64,000 nt of DNA from [Ruminococcus] lactaris ATCC 29176 (lineage in GTDB: Bacteria; Bacillota; Clostridia; Lachnospirales; Lachnospiraceae). A program made the position numbers and the translations under genes. Under the pieces are notes generated by a model. That model was given only the letters and a program-made list of their open reading frames with translations, ran no database searches and was not told the DNA's origin. How positions within the stretch are numbered: position 1 is the first letter of the stretch; each line of letters starts with the position of its first letter. Of the stretch, positions 44,357-54,539 are shown one piece after another. Where the stretch lies: positions 2,232,001-2,296,000 of the forward strand of contig NZ_CP102292.1 in the NCBI RefSeq assembly GCF_025152405.1, given 5' to 3'.

Positions 44357-47300
44357 TTAGTTTGTTCTTCTTCTCCTTGCCATTACTGCAACGAGTCCTG
44401 CTGCCAGGCAAAGCATTGCCATTCCTGCTACATTTGATGTATCACCAGTCTTGGCTGCTTTCGCTACATTTGATGTACCATTTGCAGTACCGTTATTGGA
44501 TGATCCATTGTTGAAAGAACCATTATTATTTGATCCGTTATTCGCATTGCCGTTGTTATTTCCGCCATTATTATCGGATCCGTTATTATCGTCTTTCTTG
44601 TCATCATCCTTATTGCTGTCGTCCTTCTTATCATCATCTTTTGCTTTCAGGGCTGCTCTTGCTTCTTTTACAGCCTGTACTGCTGCATCAATCTCATCCT
44701 GAGTTGCATCTGAATTCTGAAGAACTGCATTTGCCGCATCGATTGCTGACTGAAGAGCTGCAAGTGATGCTTCTGTATACTTGTCTGTTGCTCCGACAAC
44801 TTCTGTTGCATCTGCAACCGCCTTTTCAAGCTCCTCTTTTACAACCGGTGCTTTCTTCTCTTCGAGTGCTGCCTTTGCTGCATTTACAGCTTCAACCTGT
44901 GCATCTACCTCTGCCTGGGTTGCGTTGTCATCAGCCAGAACTCTATTGGCTGCATCAATTGCTGTCTGAAGAGCTGCGATGGATTCTTCTGTATACTTAT
45001 CTGTCAGGGCTGCTTCACCCTCTGCTGCTTTCACTGCAAGTCTCAGTGCAGATTTGTCTGCCTTCTCTTTCAGTGCTGCAATCTTAGCTTCTACATTTGC
45101 TTTTGCATTGTCAACTTCTGTCTGAGTTGCATCTGCTTTGTTGTAAACTGTCTGAGCTTCATCTACAGCATTCTGAAGTGCTTCCAGAGAAGCCGGTGTA
45201 TAAGCGTCTGTCTGTGCGAGCTTCTCATTTGCTGTATTGATTGCTGCAAGCAGATTTTCCTTTGCAACTGTCACTGCATCTTTTGCAAATGTTACTGCAA
45301 TCGTATGGTTTGCTGTTACGTCTGAGAATGTATATTCTGTTACAACGTCAACTGCAGTTCCATCTACTGTAAGGCTGTCTACATGATATCCGTCATTCGG
45401 TGTGATCGTGAATGCTTTGGATGTTCCTTTGTAAACATTTGTTGCTCCTGTCGGTGCGATCTTTCCACCATTACCTGCTGTTGCTGTAATTGTGAACTGA
45501 GTCTGGATGTCAGCAATCTTTGCTGTGATCTCAGCTTTCTTCGCATCTACATCTGCCTGAGAGCTTGCTGTTGTCAACTGCTTTCCTGCATTTACAAGTT
45601 CCTGAAGCTCTACAAGTGCCGCTGCAGAATATTTATCTTTATCTGCTGCATTGAGGATTGCCTCTGCATTTGTGATCGCTGTCTGAAGTTCTGTAAGGTC
45701 AGCTTCGTCTGCTGTCTTTGTAAGTACAATATCAAACTTATCAAGCTGTGGAGCTTTATTTGTATCCGGTGCTGTAAGGATCAGAGTTCCTGCTCCTGCC
45801 TCTGTTACTTCAAGTGTAAGAGTGAATGTCTTCACTGTCAGAGAACCATTTTCACTTGTTGACGGGCAGTCAACCTGAGTAGCTGTGATCTTTCCATTTT
45901 CTTCTGAGAATGCAAGCTTATTTGCTGCTCCGGCACGATAAGTACCCGTTACAGTGTATGTTCCCGGAACTGTTGCTACATATGCATATTTTGCATAATC
46001 TTTGTATGCCATACAGTTCAGGAATTTCCCATTACTTGCCCAGTCGCCTGTTCCAAGACTAAGCGGCCAGCTTGGATCGGAATCTGAATCATTACTGTTG
46101 ATCAGTTCTGTTGCATGCTCTGCTTCCAGAGTCTTTGTCGTTCCCTTTGTTGTCGGGAATTCAAATGGATTTGCTGCAGTATAATTTATAAATGCAAATG
46201 TTGCCTCAATTGTATGAGCTGCAGTTACATTTTCAAATGTATAGGAAGTTCTCTTTCCTACAGATGTTCCGTCAACTTTAACATCGCTGACTTCATATCC
46301 ATCATTTGCTGCAATCGTGAATGTTGCACTTTCACCTTCTGTAACAGATACCTTGCCATCTGCAAGACCTTCTGCTGTGATCGTACCGCCTTCACCTGCT
46401 GTTGCTGTGATATCATAAGACTCAACTGCAACATTCTTTGGTGTGATAATGAAGTAATCAATTCCAGGTCCCTTATTTGTATTCGGGGCTGTGACAGAGA
46501 TCATTCCGTCTCCTGCTTCTGTTACTTCAATATCAAATTCTACTGTTCCAAATACAACACTATTGTTTTCCTTTGTAGGATCAACTTCTAATGTCTTTTC
46601 TGTAATCTTTCCATCTGCCTCTGTGATCCTGATTCCATTTTTTGCGTTCACATCAGAACCACTGCGATATCTCATAACTACGTGGTATGTACCTGTCTTA
46701 TCTGCATGATATGCATATTTCAGTACATCTTTGTATGCCATATCTGTTACAAAGCTTCCATTACTTGCATCTGTATTTGCTGCAATCTTCATCGGATAAC
46801 TTGGATCAGAATCTGAATCATTGCTATTGGTTAATTCTGTCGCAAACTCTGCTTCCAGAGTTGCACTTGTTCCCGTCTTCCATGGGAACTGGAATCTGTC
46901 ATCTGTTGTATATTTTGTACGTGCTACAAGAGCATTCTTTGCAGTTTCAAGTGCTGTATATGCATTTCTGATCGTTGCATCTGTTGCACTCTCATTTGCC
47001 AGTGTTTCCTGTGCTGCTTTCAGTGCTGCTACAAATGTATCCCAGCCGCCTGAATACAGATTTTCTTTCAGTTCTACTGACTGATTAACCAGCGTCTGAA
47101 GTTTCTCACTGTTGATTGCATCTGCATCTTTGATCGTGATCCTTGCAGAACTGTTGAAACCGATAATTGCGTTTTCCGGTGTTTTCTCTGTCAGTTCGAT
47201 TGAGAATACACGGTCACCAGTCGTATTTGTGTTACGTCTTGTTTCTGCTGCTTTCTGAACAGTTACTTCTGATTCTCCATCATTCAGTGTTACTGTTGGT

Positions 47301-49468
47301 GCAAGCTCTGTATTGAAGTCATCCTGGATTGCACTTCCTGGATTTGGCTGAATCTTTGCTGTGATCGTTCCCTTTGTTCCACCGACACGTTTTACTTTGA
47401 CATCCAGTGTGGATTCTTCGTTCATTGTGTAAGCAGAATTTTCAAGTTCGATCATTCCTACGCCACCATTATTGATCACGTAAGCTGCTTCTACACCGAT
47501 CGCTGCACTTGTCTTTGCAACAACTCTCAGTGTATGATGACCGTCTGTCAGATCTGCAGATTCAAAAATCTTTGTTCCGGTGGATCTGCTTGTCGCATGC
47601 GTATTGATCGTCTCTACCAGCTGTTCATCAATATAGACATCAGCAGAACCATGTCCCGGGTCTTTTGTTCCCATCAGATATACTTTTGTTCCGTCAAATG
47701 TATAAGTAAATTCTGCATTTGCCTTATTGGACCATGTATTCTGACCATTGATATAGGAGCTTCCTGTCTGCGGATTCCATCCTGTGGAGCTGAATGTAAA
47801 CTTGCTTGTATCGTTGACACTTGTTGTCTCCATTCCCTCCGGTGCAGTACCTGCTAACTGGAATCCTTCACTTGCCTTGTATACACCAACTTCACTTAAC
47901 ATCGGAACTTTACCGTCTGATGTTCCTACAGTAATTTTTACCTGAGTTGCTGATACAGGAGATGTTCTGACCAGTCTCTTTGCACCGATCGTAACACCAC
48001 TCTTCAGTGTCTGCCAGTTCGCACTGTCGGATGTCTTGTACTCAACTTTGTAGCTGTTAATGTGCTGTCCTTTCTGGATTGCCTCTTCAATAGAAACTAC
48101 ATCAAATTTCTTTGCAGTATTCCATTTGATCGTCAGACTTCCGCTCTTTGTGCCGTCATCTGTTGTCCAGTATGTTGCATCATCACCGTCTACTACATTA
48201 CCCGGTTTGAAATCAATATCATTTCCACGGACATTGGATGCTGTGATCGTTGTTCCTGTTGCTTTCGCAAGGTTTGTGCGGAATGTTTCTTCTATATTAT
48301 TTCCAAATTCAGTTACTCTGTCCAGAATTGCCTGGTCTACTGTACCCTGATTGTTCGGAGGCACATTCAGAAGCATGGTTGCATTATGTCCTACTGAATC
48401 AAAATACATTGTTGCAAGCTGAGAAATCGTCTTCGGAGTACACTTATTTGTTCCCCAGAACCATCCGGATGTGATACGTCCGTCACACTCCGGTACAGTC
48501 CATTTGTTACCATTCTCGTATCCCTTTGTATACGGTGTGCTTCCGTTGCTGTCAATCGTATTTGCATTAACATTTACGTTTGATTTTGACCAGGTATTTT
48601 CATGAGCTACACCATCTTCATTTCCGATCCAGCGAACTGTTGTATAGGCACCAGCTCCGAACAGCATACAGTCTGCATCATATTTAGCTGCTTTTCCTTC
48701 GTATTTCTGAATGGTATTGAACCATCTTGTGAAGTCGTATTCCTGTGCATTCGCACCACTTCCCTTTGCTCCGTCCATCCATACTTCTACGAAATGTCCG
48801 TTGTTACCGTACTTGTCATTGCTGAGAATTTCTGTTAACTGATTATTGTAGTAATCATTGTAGTCAAGCACATCATTCTCTTTTGTTGTTGGATTTCTAT
48901 TTGCATCATAATATCCGTAAGATGGTTCATGGATATCCCATGGTGACAGATAGAGTCCCATGTCCAGACCATACTTTGTGCAGGCTGCGGAGATTTCAGC
49001 AAGGACATCTCCTTCACCATTCTTATAATTTGTATTCTTTACACAGTAATCTGTATAGGCACTGTTCCAGATACAGAAACCATCATGATGCTTTGCAGTT
49101 ACAATAATTTTCTTGAACCCTGCATTTTTCAGAGTACTTACCAGTGTATCTGCATTAAAATCATTTGACAGGGTAAAGATATCTGCCGGTGATCTGTCTC
49201 CGTAATGTTCGCCCCACTCTACCTCATTGAAGGTATTTGGTCCGAAGTGACAGAATGCTGCAAGTTCATCTTTCTGATACTTGTACTGGTTGGCATCCGG
49301 TACAACTTTATCAGCAGCCGGTGCATCTGTATTATTGTCTGCACAGTCAGCGTCTGTCACTTCACCGGAAGCTGCAGATACCGTTACTGCTGTAGTCCCG
49401 ATGGAACCAAATACAGTTGTCACTCCGAGAATAAGTCCCATAACCATTGAAAGGGTCTTTTTCTTCAT
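44357..49468 (-). CDS. Secreted wall-anchored GH29 alpha-L-fucosidase, multimodular
   Basis: 1703 residues. Signal peptide to about residue 33. The GH29 TIM barrel (about 60-400) has AAFCHFGPNTFNEVEWG, VTAKHHDGFCIWNS, the nucleophile Asp232 in VEVWMDGAKG, and TMLLNVPPNNQG. It resembles the subfamily acting on alpha-1,3/1,4-fucose of Lewis-type chains, though linkage is inference. Then follow, in order, a CBM32-like domain (about 405-540), a jelly-roll-like module, a Calx-beta-like domain, FIVAR, a CBM6-like domain, a Flg_new_2-like repeat, a second CBM6-like domain related to the first, FIVAR, another Flg_new_2-like repeat, three more FIVAR bundles, and an Asn/Gly/Ser linker. The end is AAKTGDTSNVAG, a helix and RRRRTN. 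GH136 ends 105 bases upstream on the same strand. Confidence 0.94.
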   Translation of the reverse strand: MKKKTLSMVMGLILGVTTVFGSIGTTAVTVSAASGEVTDADCADNNTDAPAADKVVPDANQYKYQKDELAAFCHFGPNTFNEVEWGEHYGDRSPADIFTLSNDFNADTLVSTLKNAGFKKIIVTAKHHDGFCIWNSAYTDYCVKNTNYKNGEGDVLAEISAACTKYGLDMGLYLSPWDIHEPSYGYYDANRNPTTKENDVLDYNDYYNNQLTEILSNDKYGNNGHFVEVWMDGAKGSGANAQEYDFTRWFNTIQKYEGKAAKYDADCMLFGAGAYTTVRWIGNEDGVAHENTWSKSNVNVNANTIDSNGSTPYTKGYENGNKWTVPECDGRITSGWFWGTNKCTPKTISQLATMYFDSVGHNATMLLNVPPNNQGTVDQAILDRVTEFGNNIEETFRTNLAKATGTTITASNVRGNDIDFKPGNVVDGDDATYWTTDDGTKSGSLTIKWNTAKKFDVVSIEEAIQKGQHINSYKVEYKTSDSANWQTLKSGVTIGAKRLVRTSPVSATQVKITVGTSDGKVPMLSEVGVYKASEGFQLAGTAPEGMETTSVNDTSKFTFSSTGWNPQTGSSYINGQNTWSNKANAEFTYTFDGTKVYLMGTKDPGHGSADVYIDEQLVETINTHATSRSTGTKIFESADLTDGHHTLRVVAKTSAAIGVEAAYVINNGGVGMIELENSAYTMNEESTLDVKVKRVGGTKGTITAKIQPNPGSAIQDDFNTELAPTVTLNDGESEVTVQKAAETRRNTNTTGDRVFSIELTEKTPENAIIGFNSSARITIKDADAINSEKLQTLVNQSVELKENLYSGGWDTFVAALKAAQETLANESATDATIRNAYTALETAKNALVARTKYTTDDRFQFPWKTGTSATLEAEFATELTNSNDSDSDPSYPMKIAANTDASNGSFVTDMAYKDVLKYAYHADKTGTYHVVMRYRSGSDVNAKNGIRITEADGKITEKTLEVDPTKENNSVVFGTVEFDIEVTEAGDGMISVTAPNTNKGPGIDYFIITPKNVAVESYDITATAGEGGTITAEGLADGKVSVTEGESATFTIAANDGYEVSDVKVDGTSVGKRTSYTFENVTAAHTIEATFAFINYTAANPFEFPTTKGTTKTLEAEHATELINSNDSDSDPSWPLSLGTGDWASNGKFLNCMAYKDYAKYAYVATVPGTYTVTGTYRAGAANKLAFSEENGKITATQVDCPSTSENGSLTVKTFTLTLEVTEAGAGTLILTAPDTNKAPQLDKFDIVLTKTADEADLTELQTAITNAEAILNAADKDKYSAAALVELQELVNAGKQLTTASSQADVDAKKAEITAKIADIQTQFTITATAGNGGKIAPTGATNVYKGTSKAFTITPNDGYHVDSLTVDGTAVDVVTEYTFSDVTANHTIAVTFAKDAVTVAKENLLAAINTANEKLAQTDAYTPASLEALQNAVDEAQTVYNKADATQTEVDNAKANVEAKIAALKEKADKSALRLAVKAAEGEAALTDKYTEESIAALQTAIDAANRVLADDNATQAEVDAQVEAVNAAKAALEEKKAPVVKEELEKAVADATEVVGATDKYTEASLAALQSAIDAANAVLQNSDATQDEIDAAVQAVKEARAALKAKDDDKKDDSNKDDDKKDDNNGSDNNGGNNNGNANNGSNNNGSFNNGSSNNGTANGTSNVAKAAKTGDTSNVAGMAMLCLAAGLVAVMARRRRTN

Positions 49469-49573
49469 TTCTTTCCTCCCATTATGTTATCAAAGCGGAG
49501 GAGATCAGCATTTTTCATAACTCCCCTCCCCCGCTTTTTTTCTGAGTTTCAGATTTGCAAAACCGAGAAACTT

Positions 49574-52500
49574 TTAGTTCTCTTTTTTACGCTTTACTAC
49601 AACGCCTGCTGCCGCTGCGGATGCTGCCAGTGCGAATGCCCAAACTGCCACGTTTGTTGTATCGCCTGTCTTAGCTGCTTTCTTAGTATTGTCTACCTTT
49701 GTTGTAGTCTTATTGTCAGACTTGGATGTATTAGAAGAATTGTTGTTCTTGTTGTCGTCAACCTTTGTATCATCCTTCTTATTGTCACCCTTGTTGCCGT
49801 CGTCTTTCTTTCCGTCATCTGTCTTCTTTTCTACAAGAGCATTGAGGGCTTTTGCGATGGCTTTATTTGCTTCGTCAACCTGAGCCTGCGTTGCATTTTC
49901 GTCATTCAGAACGGATGCGTACTGATCGTAAACTGCCTGCAGGGCTTTCAGTGATTCTGCTGTGTACTTGTCTGTTGCTGCAAGTGCTGCATCTGCCTTT
50001 GCTGTAGTTGCCTTGAGTTCTGTCTTATCAACTACTGTCGGATCAGGATTTACAGCATCTTTCTTTGTTGTAAATGTAGCTGCTGCCTTTGCGGATACAT
50101 TGTTATTTGTATCAACAGCTTCTACCTCTACTGTGTACTCTGTTCCTTCTGTAAGACCTGTCAGTACATATTCTGTTGTTGCTACCAGTGTATCATTGAC
50201 CTGAGTTCCGTTTACATATACATTGTATCCGGCAACTCCTTCATTATCTGTAGAAGCTGTCCATGTAACAGTTGCACCTGTCTTTGTAACATCAGATGCT
50301 TTTACGTCTGCAGGAACGCTCGGAGCTTCTGTATCGGCTGCCTTTGCTGTTGTAAATGTAGCTGCCTCTGATTTCTCAGATACATTTCCTGCTGCATCTA
50401 CTGCTGTAATTTTTACACTGTACTCTGTAGCTGCTGTAAGACCTGTCAGGTCATACTCTGTAGCTGTTACCAGTTCTGTGTTTACCTTTTCTCCGTTTAC
50501 ATATACGTTGTATCCAGTTGTTGCAACGTTATCCAGAGCTGCTTCCCATGCAACATGAGCTGTTGTCTCTGTAACATCTGCTGTTCTTACTGCTGTCGGA
50601 GCATCCGGTGCTTCTGTATCAACTACTGCCTTGTCAACGTATGTGATGATCGGAGTAACATGAACAGACGGCCTGCTTGGATTGCTGTTGCAGCTTGCTG
50701 TTACGCGGATCACATCGCCCTTGTTCAGTTCAATCTCATCAAAATTTGCCCAGTCTGCTGCTTTCTGATTACTTGTTGAAAGTGTTACACTCTGTTTTAC
50801 TGTATCATTTACAAGAAGGCTTAATGTAACTGTTCCGCCTGAGTTTCCAGCCTGACGCAGATACGGCTCACCATCTTTTACATTGAAGGATACTGTACCG
50901 CTCTTCGGTGCTCTGAATACCATTGCTGTCGAATAAGAAGTCTGCGGTGGAGCAGAGATCAGTCCATGAATGGAATCGCTCATTGCTGTACTGTGATTTG
51001 GAGCATCTACACCAACACCATAGTATGTATTCAGTACCCAGTTTGGATAAGTATTATCATAAGCTGTCATATCAGCCCAGTCGCCATTACCGTTCTTCTG
51101 CTGTGCAAACCATACATTTCCCTGCTGCTGTCCTGCATAGTCCAGTGTCCAGTTGTATGTATTCTTCTGAGCTACCGTATAGTCATTTGTTGTTCCGTCT
51201 TCAGCCGTGATGCGTACTGTCACTCCTGCTGTTACTGCATCTCCGTCAGCTAATGCTGTTCCATTGTTCAGTACGGAAACTGTTGCTGTATCAGCTACTG
51301 TGATGTTCTTCTTCAGCTCGCTGACTGTTGTAGCATTTGCTGTTGTATAAGGAACACTCAGTGTCTTTCCGCTTACCATGTAGTAAGAAGATTTCAGTTC
51401 TTTATCAGAACTTGCAACTACTGTATAAGTTACATCCTCCATTCCTTCATAAGAAAGAACGACGGTTGCTCCACCTTTCACGATATCTGCATCGCCAAGA
51501 ACTTTATCACCATTTTTTACAGTAACTGTAACGCCTGTATCAACGATGATGTTGTTGCGGAACTGCTCTACTGTTGTATTCTTCGGAAGATCACTTACAT
51601 TTGTTCCTGAAATTGTGTATGTATTGGAACGAAGTACAAGTGCTGTAACTGCATCACTTTCTGCTGCTCCGATTTCCGGTACTGCTGTGATTGCATGTCC
51701 GAAGAAGTCATGATCGATAGAATAACCATTTCTGTCAACAATTACTTTACCAGCATTGATAGCCGGTGAGTTTGCTGCCAGTTTGTATCCATCAAATTCT
51801 GTAGTAGCTGTCGGATCTTCATGCAGTCTTGCCTGCTTGTCCTCTGCTGCTGCAACCGGACCTGAACCTGCATCAACAAGTACTGCTGTTCCTGCGGATA
51901 CCTTTACTGCATTTGCATCAGTTGGATAATTGGATACATTGTAGTACAGGTTGTTGCTGTATGTCTTGTTATTTCCTGGATTCCAGTTTGTCGCATTAAC
52001 CGATGTATCTCCTGCAAAATAGAAGATGTTATTCTCAATCGTTACCGGTCCATTATTAGAATGTGCTGTAGACCAGATACTTGTAAGTCCTTTCTTAATA
52101 TAGAAAGTATTATTGTAAACCTGACAATTTCCTGTATTTCCTGCAGGATCGAGAGGTCCCATATCTTCATTCTGGCTGATGTTGTAACGGAATGTATTAT
52201 TGATGGACTGCGGTCCACAGAACATGATCGTACTTGCCGTATTGCCGTGGCTGTAGTTGTACTGATAGTTTGTTCCATCACCGTAATCAGCATCCCAAGG
52301 CTGTCCGTCACCGTTACCATGAGCTGCATTCAGTGTTGCAAAGCACTCATTGTACTGGAAGACTGTATCTTTACACTTCCATGGCCAGATACCTGCTGCA
52401 ACTCGTCCATTACCTACGCCCAGTTTATTTCCTGTATCATTACCATTTGCATCGAGCTGTGGCTGCCGCTGGGAGAAATCTGTATAGTTGATCTGCTCCG

Positions 52501-53479
52501 CTGCATTTTCTGATACATTATATTGAACTAAAGCTCTGTCAAGATACATTGTTGTGATTGCATCTCCGCCTACATGGTTCAGGTAATTATTCTCAATTAC
52601 TACGTTAGATGAACCGTATGTGGACATTACTTCATCACTCAGAGCAGCATTGTTGAACTGACCGTGCTTGTAAGTGTATCCGACTGCGATTCCCCAACGG
52701 TTTACTGTATCAAGATAGCAGTTCTTGATCTGAACATCGTTGTATCTTGCAATTCCTGTTGTTGCTTCATTTGTTGGCTTTTCCACGATAAAGTAGATAC
52801 CGCCATTTGCCATGTGCTTGTTATAAACGTTACCTGTTACATCATGGATGTAAAGATCGTTCAGTACGATATGATCTACTGTTCCGTTATCTTTTGCAAC
52901 TCCGGCAACTCCGGTTCTGTCCATTGCATAAGCATCATTATAAGTCTTATCTTTTTCTGTATCTGTTGCACTGTTTCTGTCATTTGTCAGTTCCAGACCT
53001 TCGATCTCAATGTACTCTGTATCCATGATCAGAATACTGGAAGATACTGTACCATGCCATTTGTGGTTTGAGTTGTCCAATGCAACCCCATAGTTCTGCT
53101 CCCACTGACCATGACCATTTGTATTGATCTGTGGTCTGTCTCCATTTCCATAAGTAGAGATCTTGACCGGTGCTTCAGCAGTACCGCTGTCTTCTTTTGT
53201 GAACTTGAGTGCCTGATCTTCAAATACAGATCCTTTCTTCAGGAGAACTGTATCTCCCGGCTCAAGATCAAGATCATTCACTTTCTCAAGCGTCTTGAAC
53301 GCCTTGCTTTCGGAAGTTCCGTCATTGCTGTCACTTCCGCTTTGGGAATCAACATAATATGTTGTTCCTGTCGCAGTATCCTGTCCTTCAGCATTAACAG
53401 CAACTGCCGGCACCATTGATGCAACCGTTGTTCCTGCAAGCAGAAGAGCCAGAGCACCGCTCATCCATTTCTTCTTCAT
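49574..53479 (-). CDS. Secreted wall-anchored GH136-type lacto-N-biosidase (beta-helix)
   Basis: 1301 residues. Signal peptide to about residue 31. Residues about 40-620 form a right-handed parallel beta-helix (repeats such as VVIENNYLNHVGGDAITTMY and NTFRYNISQNED). It has the look of GH136 LnbX: Asp391 and Asp398 in DGQPWDAD have the seven-residue spacing reported for the catalytic pair of LnbX. Later come Ig-like modules, a jelly-roll domain, two FN3 domains, one FIVAR bundle, a Lys/Asp/Asn linker and the AAKTGDTTNVAV sorting-type end. It should release lacto-N-biose from type-1 chains. The start follows GGAAGGAG. It lies 16 bases after its probable chaperone gene. A different beta-helix glycosidase or lyase remains possible. 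Confidence 0.82.
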   Translation of the reverse strand: MKKKWMSGALALLLAGTTVASMVPAVAVNAEGQDTATGTTYYVDSQSGSDSNDGTSESKAFKTLEKVNDLDLEPGDTVLLKKGSVFEDQALKFTKEDSGTAEAPVKISTYGNGDRPQINTNGHGQWEQNYGVALDNSNHKWHGTVSSSILIMDTEYIEIEGLELTNDRNSATDTEKDKTYNDAYAMDRTGVAGVAKDNGTVDHIVLNDLYIHDVTGNVYNKHMANGGIYFIVEKPTNEATTGIARYNDVQIKNCYLDTVNRWGIAVGYTYKHGQFNNAALSDEVMSTYGSSNVVIENNYLNHVGGDAITTMYLDRALVQYNVSENAAEQINYTDFSQRQPQLDANGNDTGNKLGVGNGRVAAGIWPWKCKDTVFQYNECFATLNAAHGNGDGQPWDADYGDGTNYQYNYSHGNTASTIMFCGPQSINNTFRYNISQNEDMGPLDPAGNTGNCQVYNNTFYIKKGLTSIWSTAHSNNGPVTIENNIFYFAGDTSVNATNWNPGNNKTYSNNLYYNVSNYPTDANAVKVSAGTAVLVDAGSGPVAAAEDKQARLHEDPTATTEFDGYKLAANSPAINAGKVIVDRNGYSIDHDFFGHAITAVPEIGAAESDAVTALVLRSNTYTISGTNVSDLPKNTTVEQFRNNIIVDTGVTVTVKNGDKVLGDADIVKGGATVVLSYEGMEDVTYTVVASSDKELKSSYYMVSGKTLSVPYTTANATTVSELKKNITVADTATVSVLNNGTALADGDAVTAGVTVRITAEDGTTNDYTVAQKNTYNWTLDYAGQQQGNVWFAQQKNGNGDWADMTAYDNTYPNWVLNTYYGVGVDAPNHSTAMSDSIHGLISAPPQTSYSTAMVFRAPKSGTVSFNVKDGEPYLRQAGNSGGTVTLSLLVNDTVKQSVTLSTSNQKAADWANFDEIELNKGDVIRVTASCNSNPSRPSVHVTPIITYVDKAVVDTEAPDAPTAVRTADVTETTAHVAWEAALDNVATTGYNVYVNGEKVNTELVTATEYDLTGLTAATEYSVKITAVDAAGNVSEKSEAATFTTAKAADTEAPSVPADVKASDVTKTGATVTWTASTDNEGVAGYNVYVNGTQVNDTLVATTEYVLTGLTEGTEYTVEVEAVDTNNNVSAKAAATFTTKKDAVNPDPTVVDKTELKATTAKADAALAATDKYTAESLKALQAVYDQYASVLNDENATQAQVDEANKAIAKALNALVEKKTDDGKKDDGNKGDNKKDDTKVDDNKNNNSSNTSKSDNKTTTKVDNTKKAAKTGDTTNVAVWAFALAASAAAAGVVVKRKKEN

Positions 53480-53495
53480 AATATTGCTCCTTCCA

Positions 53496-54242
53496 TCATT
53501 TTATATTCTTCAAGGTAAACCGGTTTACATCCACCATGTTCCCGTCCACCTGAGAATCAGTTTCACACTGCGTGATGATGTCATCATATTTCTTTTCACG
53601 CAACTCACGTTCCACCGCAATTCTTGCTGTCTCCAGATCAGCATTTTCTTCGCTGTCCCCGAAGATCCATTCGCGGCTGTTGTAGTATTCCAGTATCTCG
53701 TCCTCTGTCAGTTCCATGCCCTCACGGGTGTAATCATTGCAGTATTTTTCTTTGAGCGTACTCATTTCATACTGGAGATAAATCTGAAAAGTATACTCTT
53801 TCAGTCCATAGACCACTTCCCCATTTTCAACCTTTTCACTCCGCTTTGCATTTTCGTCTTTCCAACGCTTTTCCAAAGCCTCATAACTGCTGTCTGATAC
53901 ATCACCACATTCTTCTGCAAGGTCATAGACCGCATGGATGTATTTCAACTGTTCCACTGTATTTTCCGTCAGAATTTCGTAGCCGTATTTTCCATCATAC
54001 TTTTTCTCCCAGAAGCCATCTTCATAAACGGCATCATAGTCCTGCTGAATCTGCACCTCTGTATCATACTCTACAGATTTCATGCAGTTCACATATTCAT
54101 CTTTTCTGATTGTATGCCCCCCAACAGTTAAATCGAATCGATTATCAATTCTGTATCGGACGATCCCGGCAACAATTCCCGCAACCGCGATCACCAATAC
54201 TGCAATTCCGATCTTCAGGAACTGCTTTTTTCGATTCTTCAT
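53496..54242 (-). CDS. LnbY/GH136-I-like folding partner of the lacto-N-biosidase (SurA/PrsA-like)
   Basis: 248 residues from the ATG at 54242, which follows AGGAGGGG. A single N-terminal membrane helix (FLKIGIAVLVIAVAGIVAGI) is followed by an extracellular helical, highly charged domain (VGGHTIRKDEYVNCMKSVEY, EILEYYNSREWIFGDSEEN) resembling the N-terminal chaperone domain of SurA/PrsA proteins. There is no peptidyl-prolyl isomerase core. It is immediately followed by the GH136-type gene. GH136 enzymes are known to need a dedicated partner (LnbY, or an N-terminal GH136-I domain); the catalytic protein here lacks such a domain, so this protein is the obvious candidate. The functional pairing is inference from order and appearance. 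Confidence 0.75.
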   Translation of the reverse strand: MKNRKKQFLKIGIAVLVIAVAGIVAGIVRYRIDNRFDLTVGGHTIRKDEYVNCMKSVEYDTEVQIQQDYDAVYEDGFWEKKYDGKYGYEILTENTVEQLKYIHAVYDLAEECGDVSDSSYEALEKRWKDENAKRSEKVENGEVVYGLKEYTFQIYLQYEMSTLKEKYCNDYTREGMELTEDEILEYYNSREWIFGDSEENADLETARIAVERELREKKYDDIITQCETDSQVDGNMVDVNRFTLKNIK

Positions 54243-54313
54243 ACTCCGCATCCCCTCCTGTTCTGAAATCTTGTTCTTTCTACGCACGAACTTACCCACT
54301 CTGACTTAATACT

Positions 54314-54322
54314 ATTATAACA
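54314..54322 (-). promoter_or_regulatory. Extended -10 promoter of the chaperone-GH136 unit
   Basis: Minus-strand TGTTATAAT, about 70 bases upstream of the chaperone start, with GAGTTG at 17-base spacing as a weak -35. It faces away from the dnaJ-like promoter. Confidence 0.6.
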
Positions 54323-54405
54323 ACAGCAGAATTTTTCAACTCGTTCTTTTCGGTTGATTCCCACGCTTATTTTGTCTAATTCGGAACATTCTTTTCATTT
54401 CTCCC

Positions 54406-54434
54406 TTGACTGCTTTTATTCTCTCTGCTATATT
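54406..54434 (+). promoter_or_regulatory. Promoter of the DnaJ-like gene
   Basis: -35 TTGACT (54406-54411), a 17-base spacer and -10 TATATT (54429-54434). No CIRCE inverted repeat is visible. Confidence 0.8.
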
Positions 54435-54539
54435 ACATATAGAACAGTATGAATCGTACTGTTTCTTTGCATACAATAGTGTAAAAAGTAATGCAGATCA
54501 GATGATACAAATGTAACGGAAAGATATGAGGGTGAGTCT

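Noticed and set aside
49495-49550. GC-rich inverted repeat between GH29 and GH136 that might be a terminator
   Set aside because: Its T run lies on the plus strand, where no gene arrives. On the minus strand it lacks a proper T tract, so read-through into GH29 is as likely.
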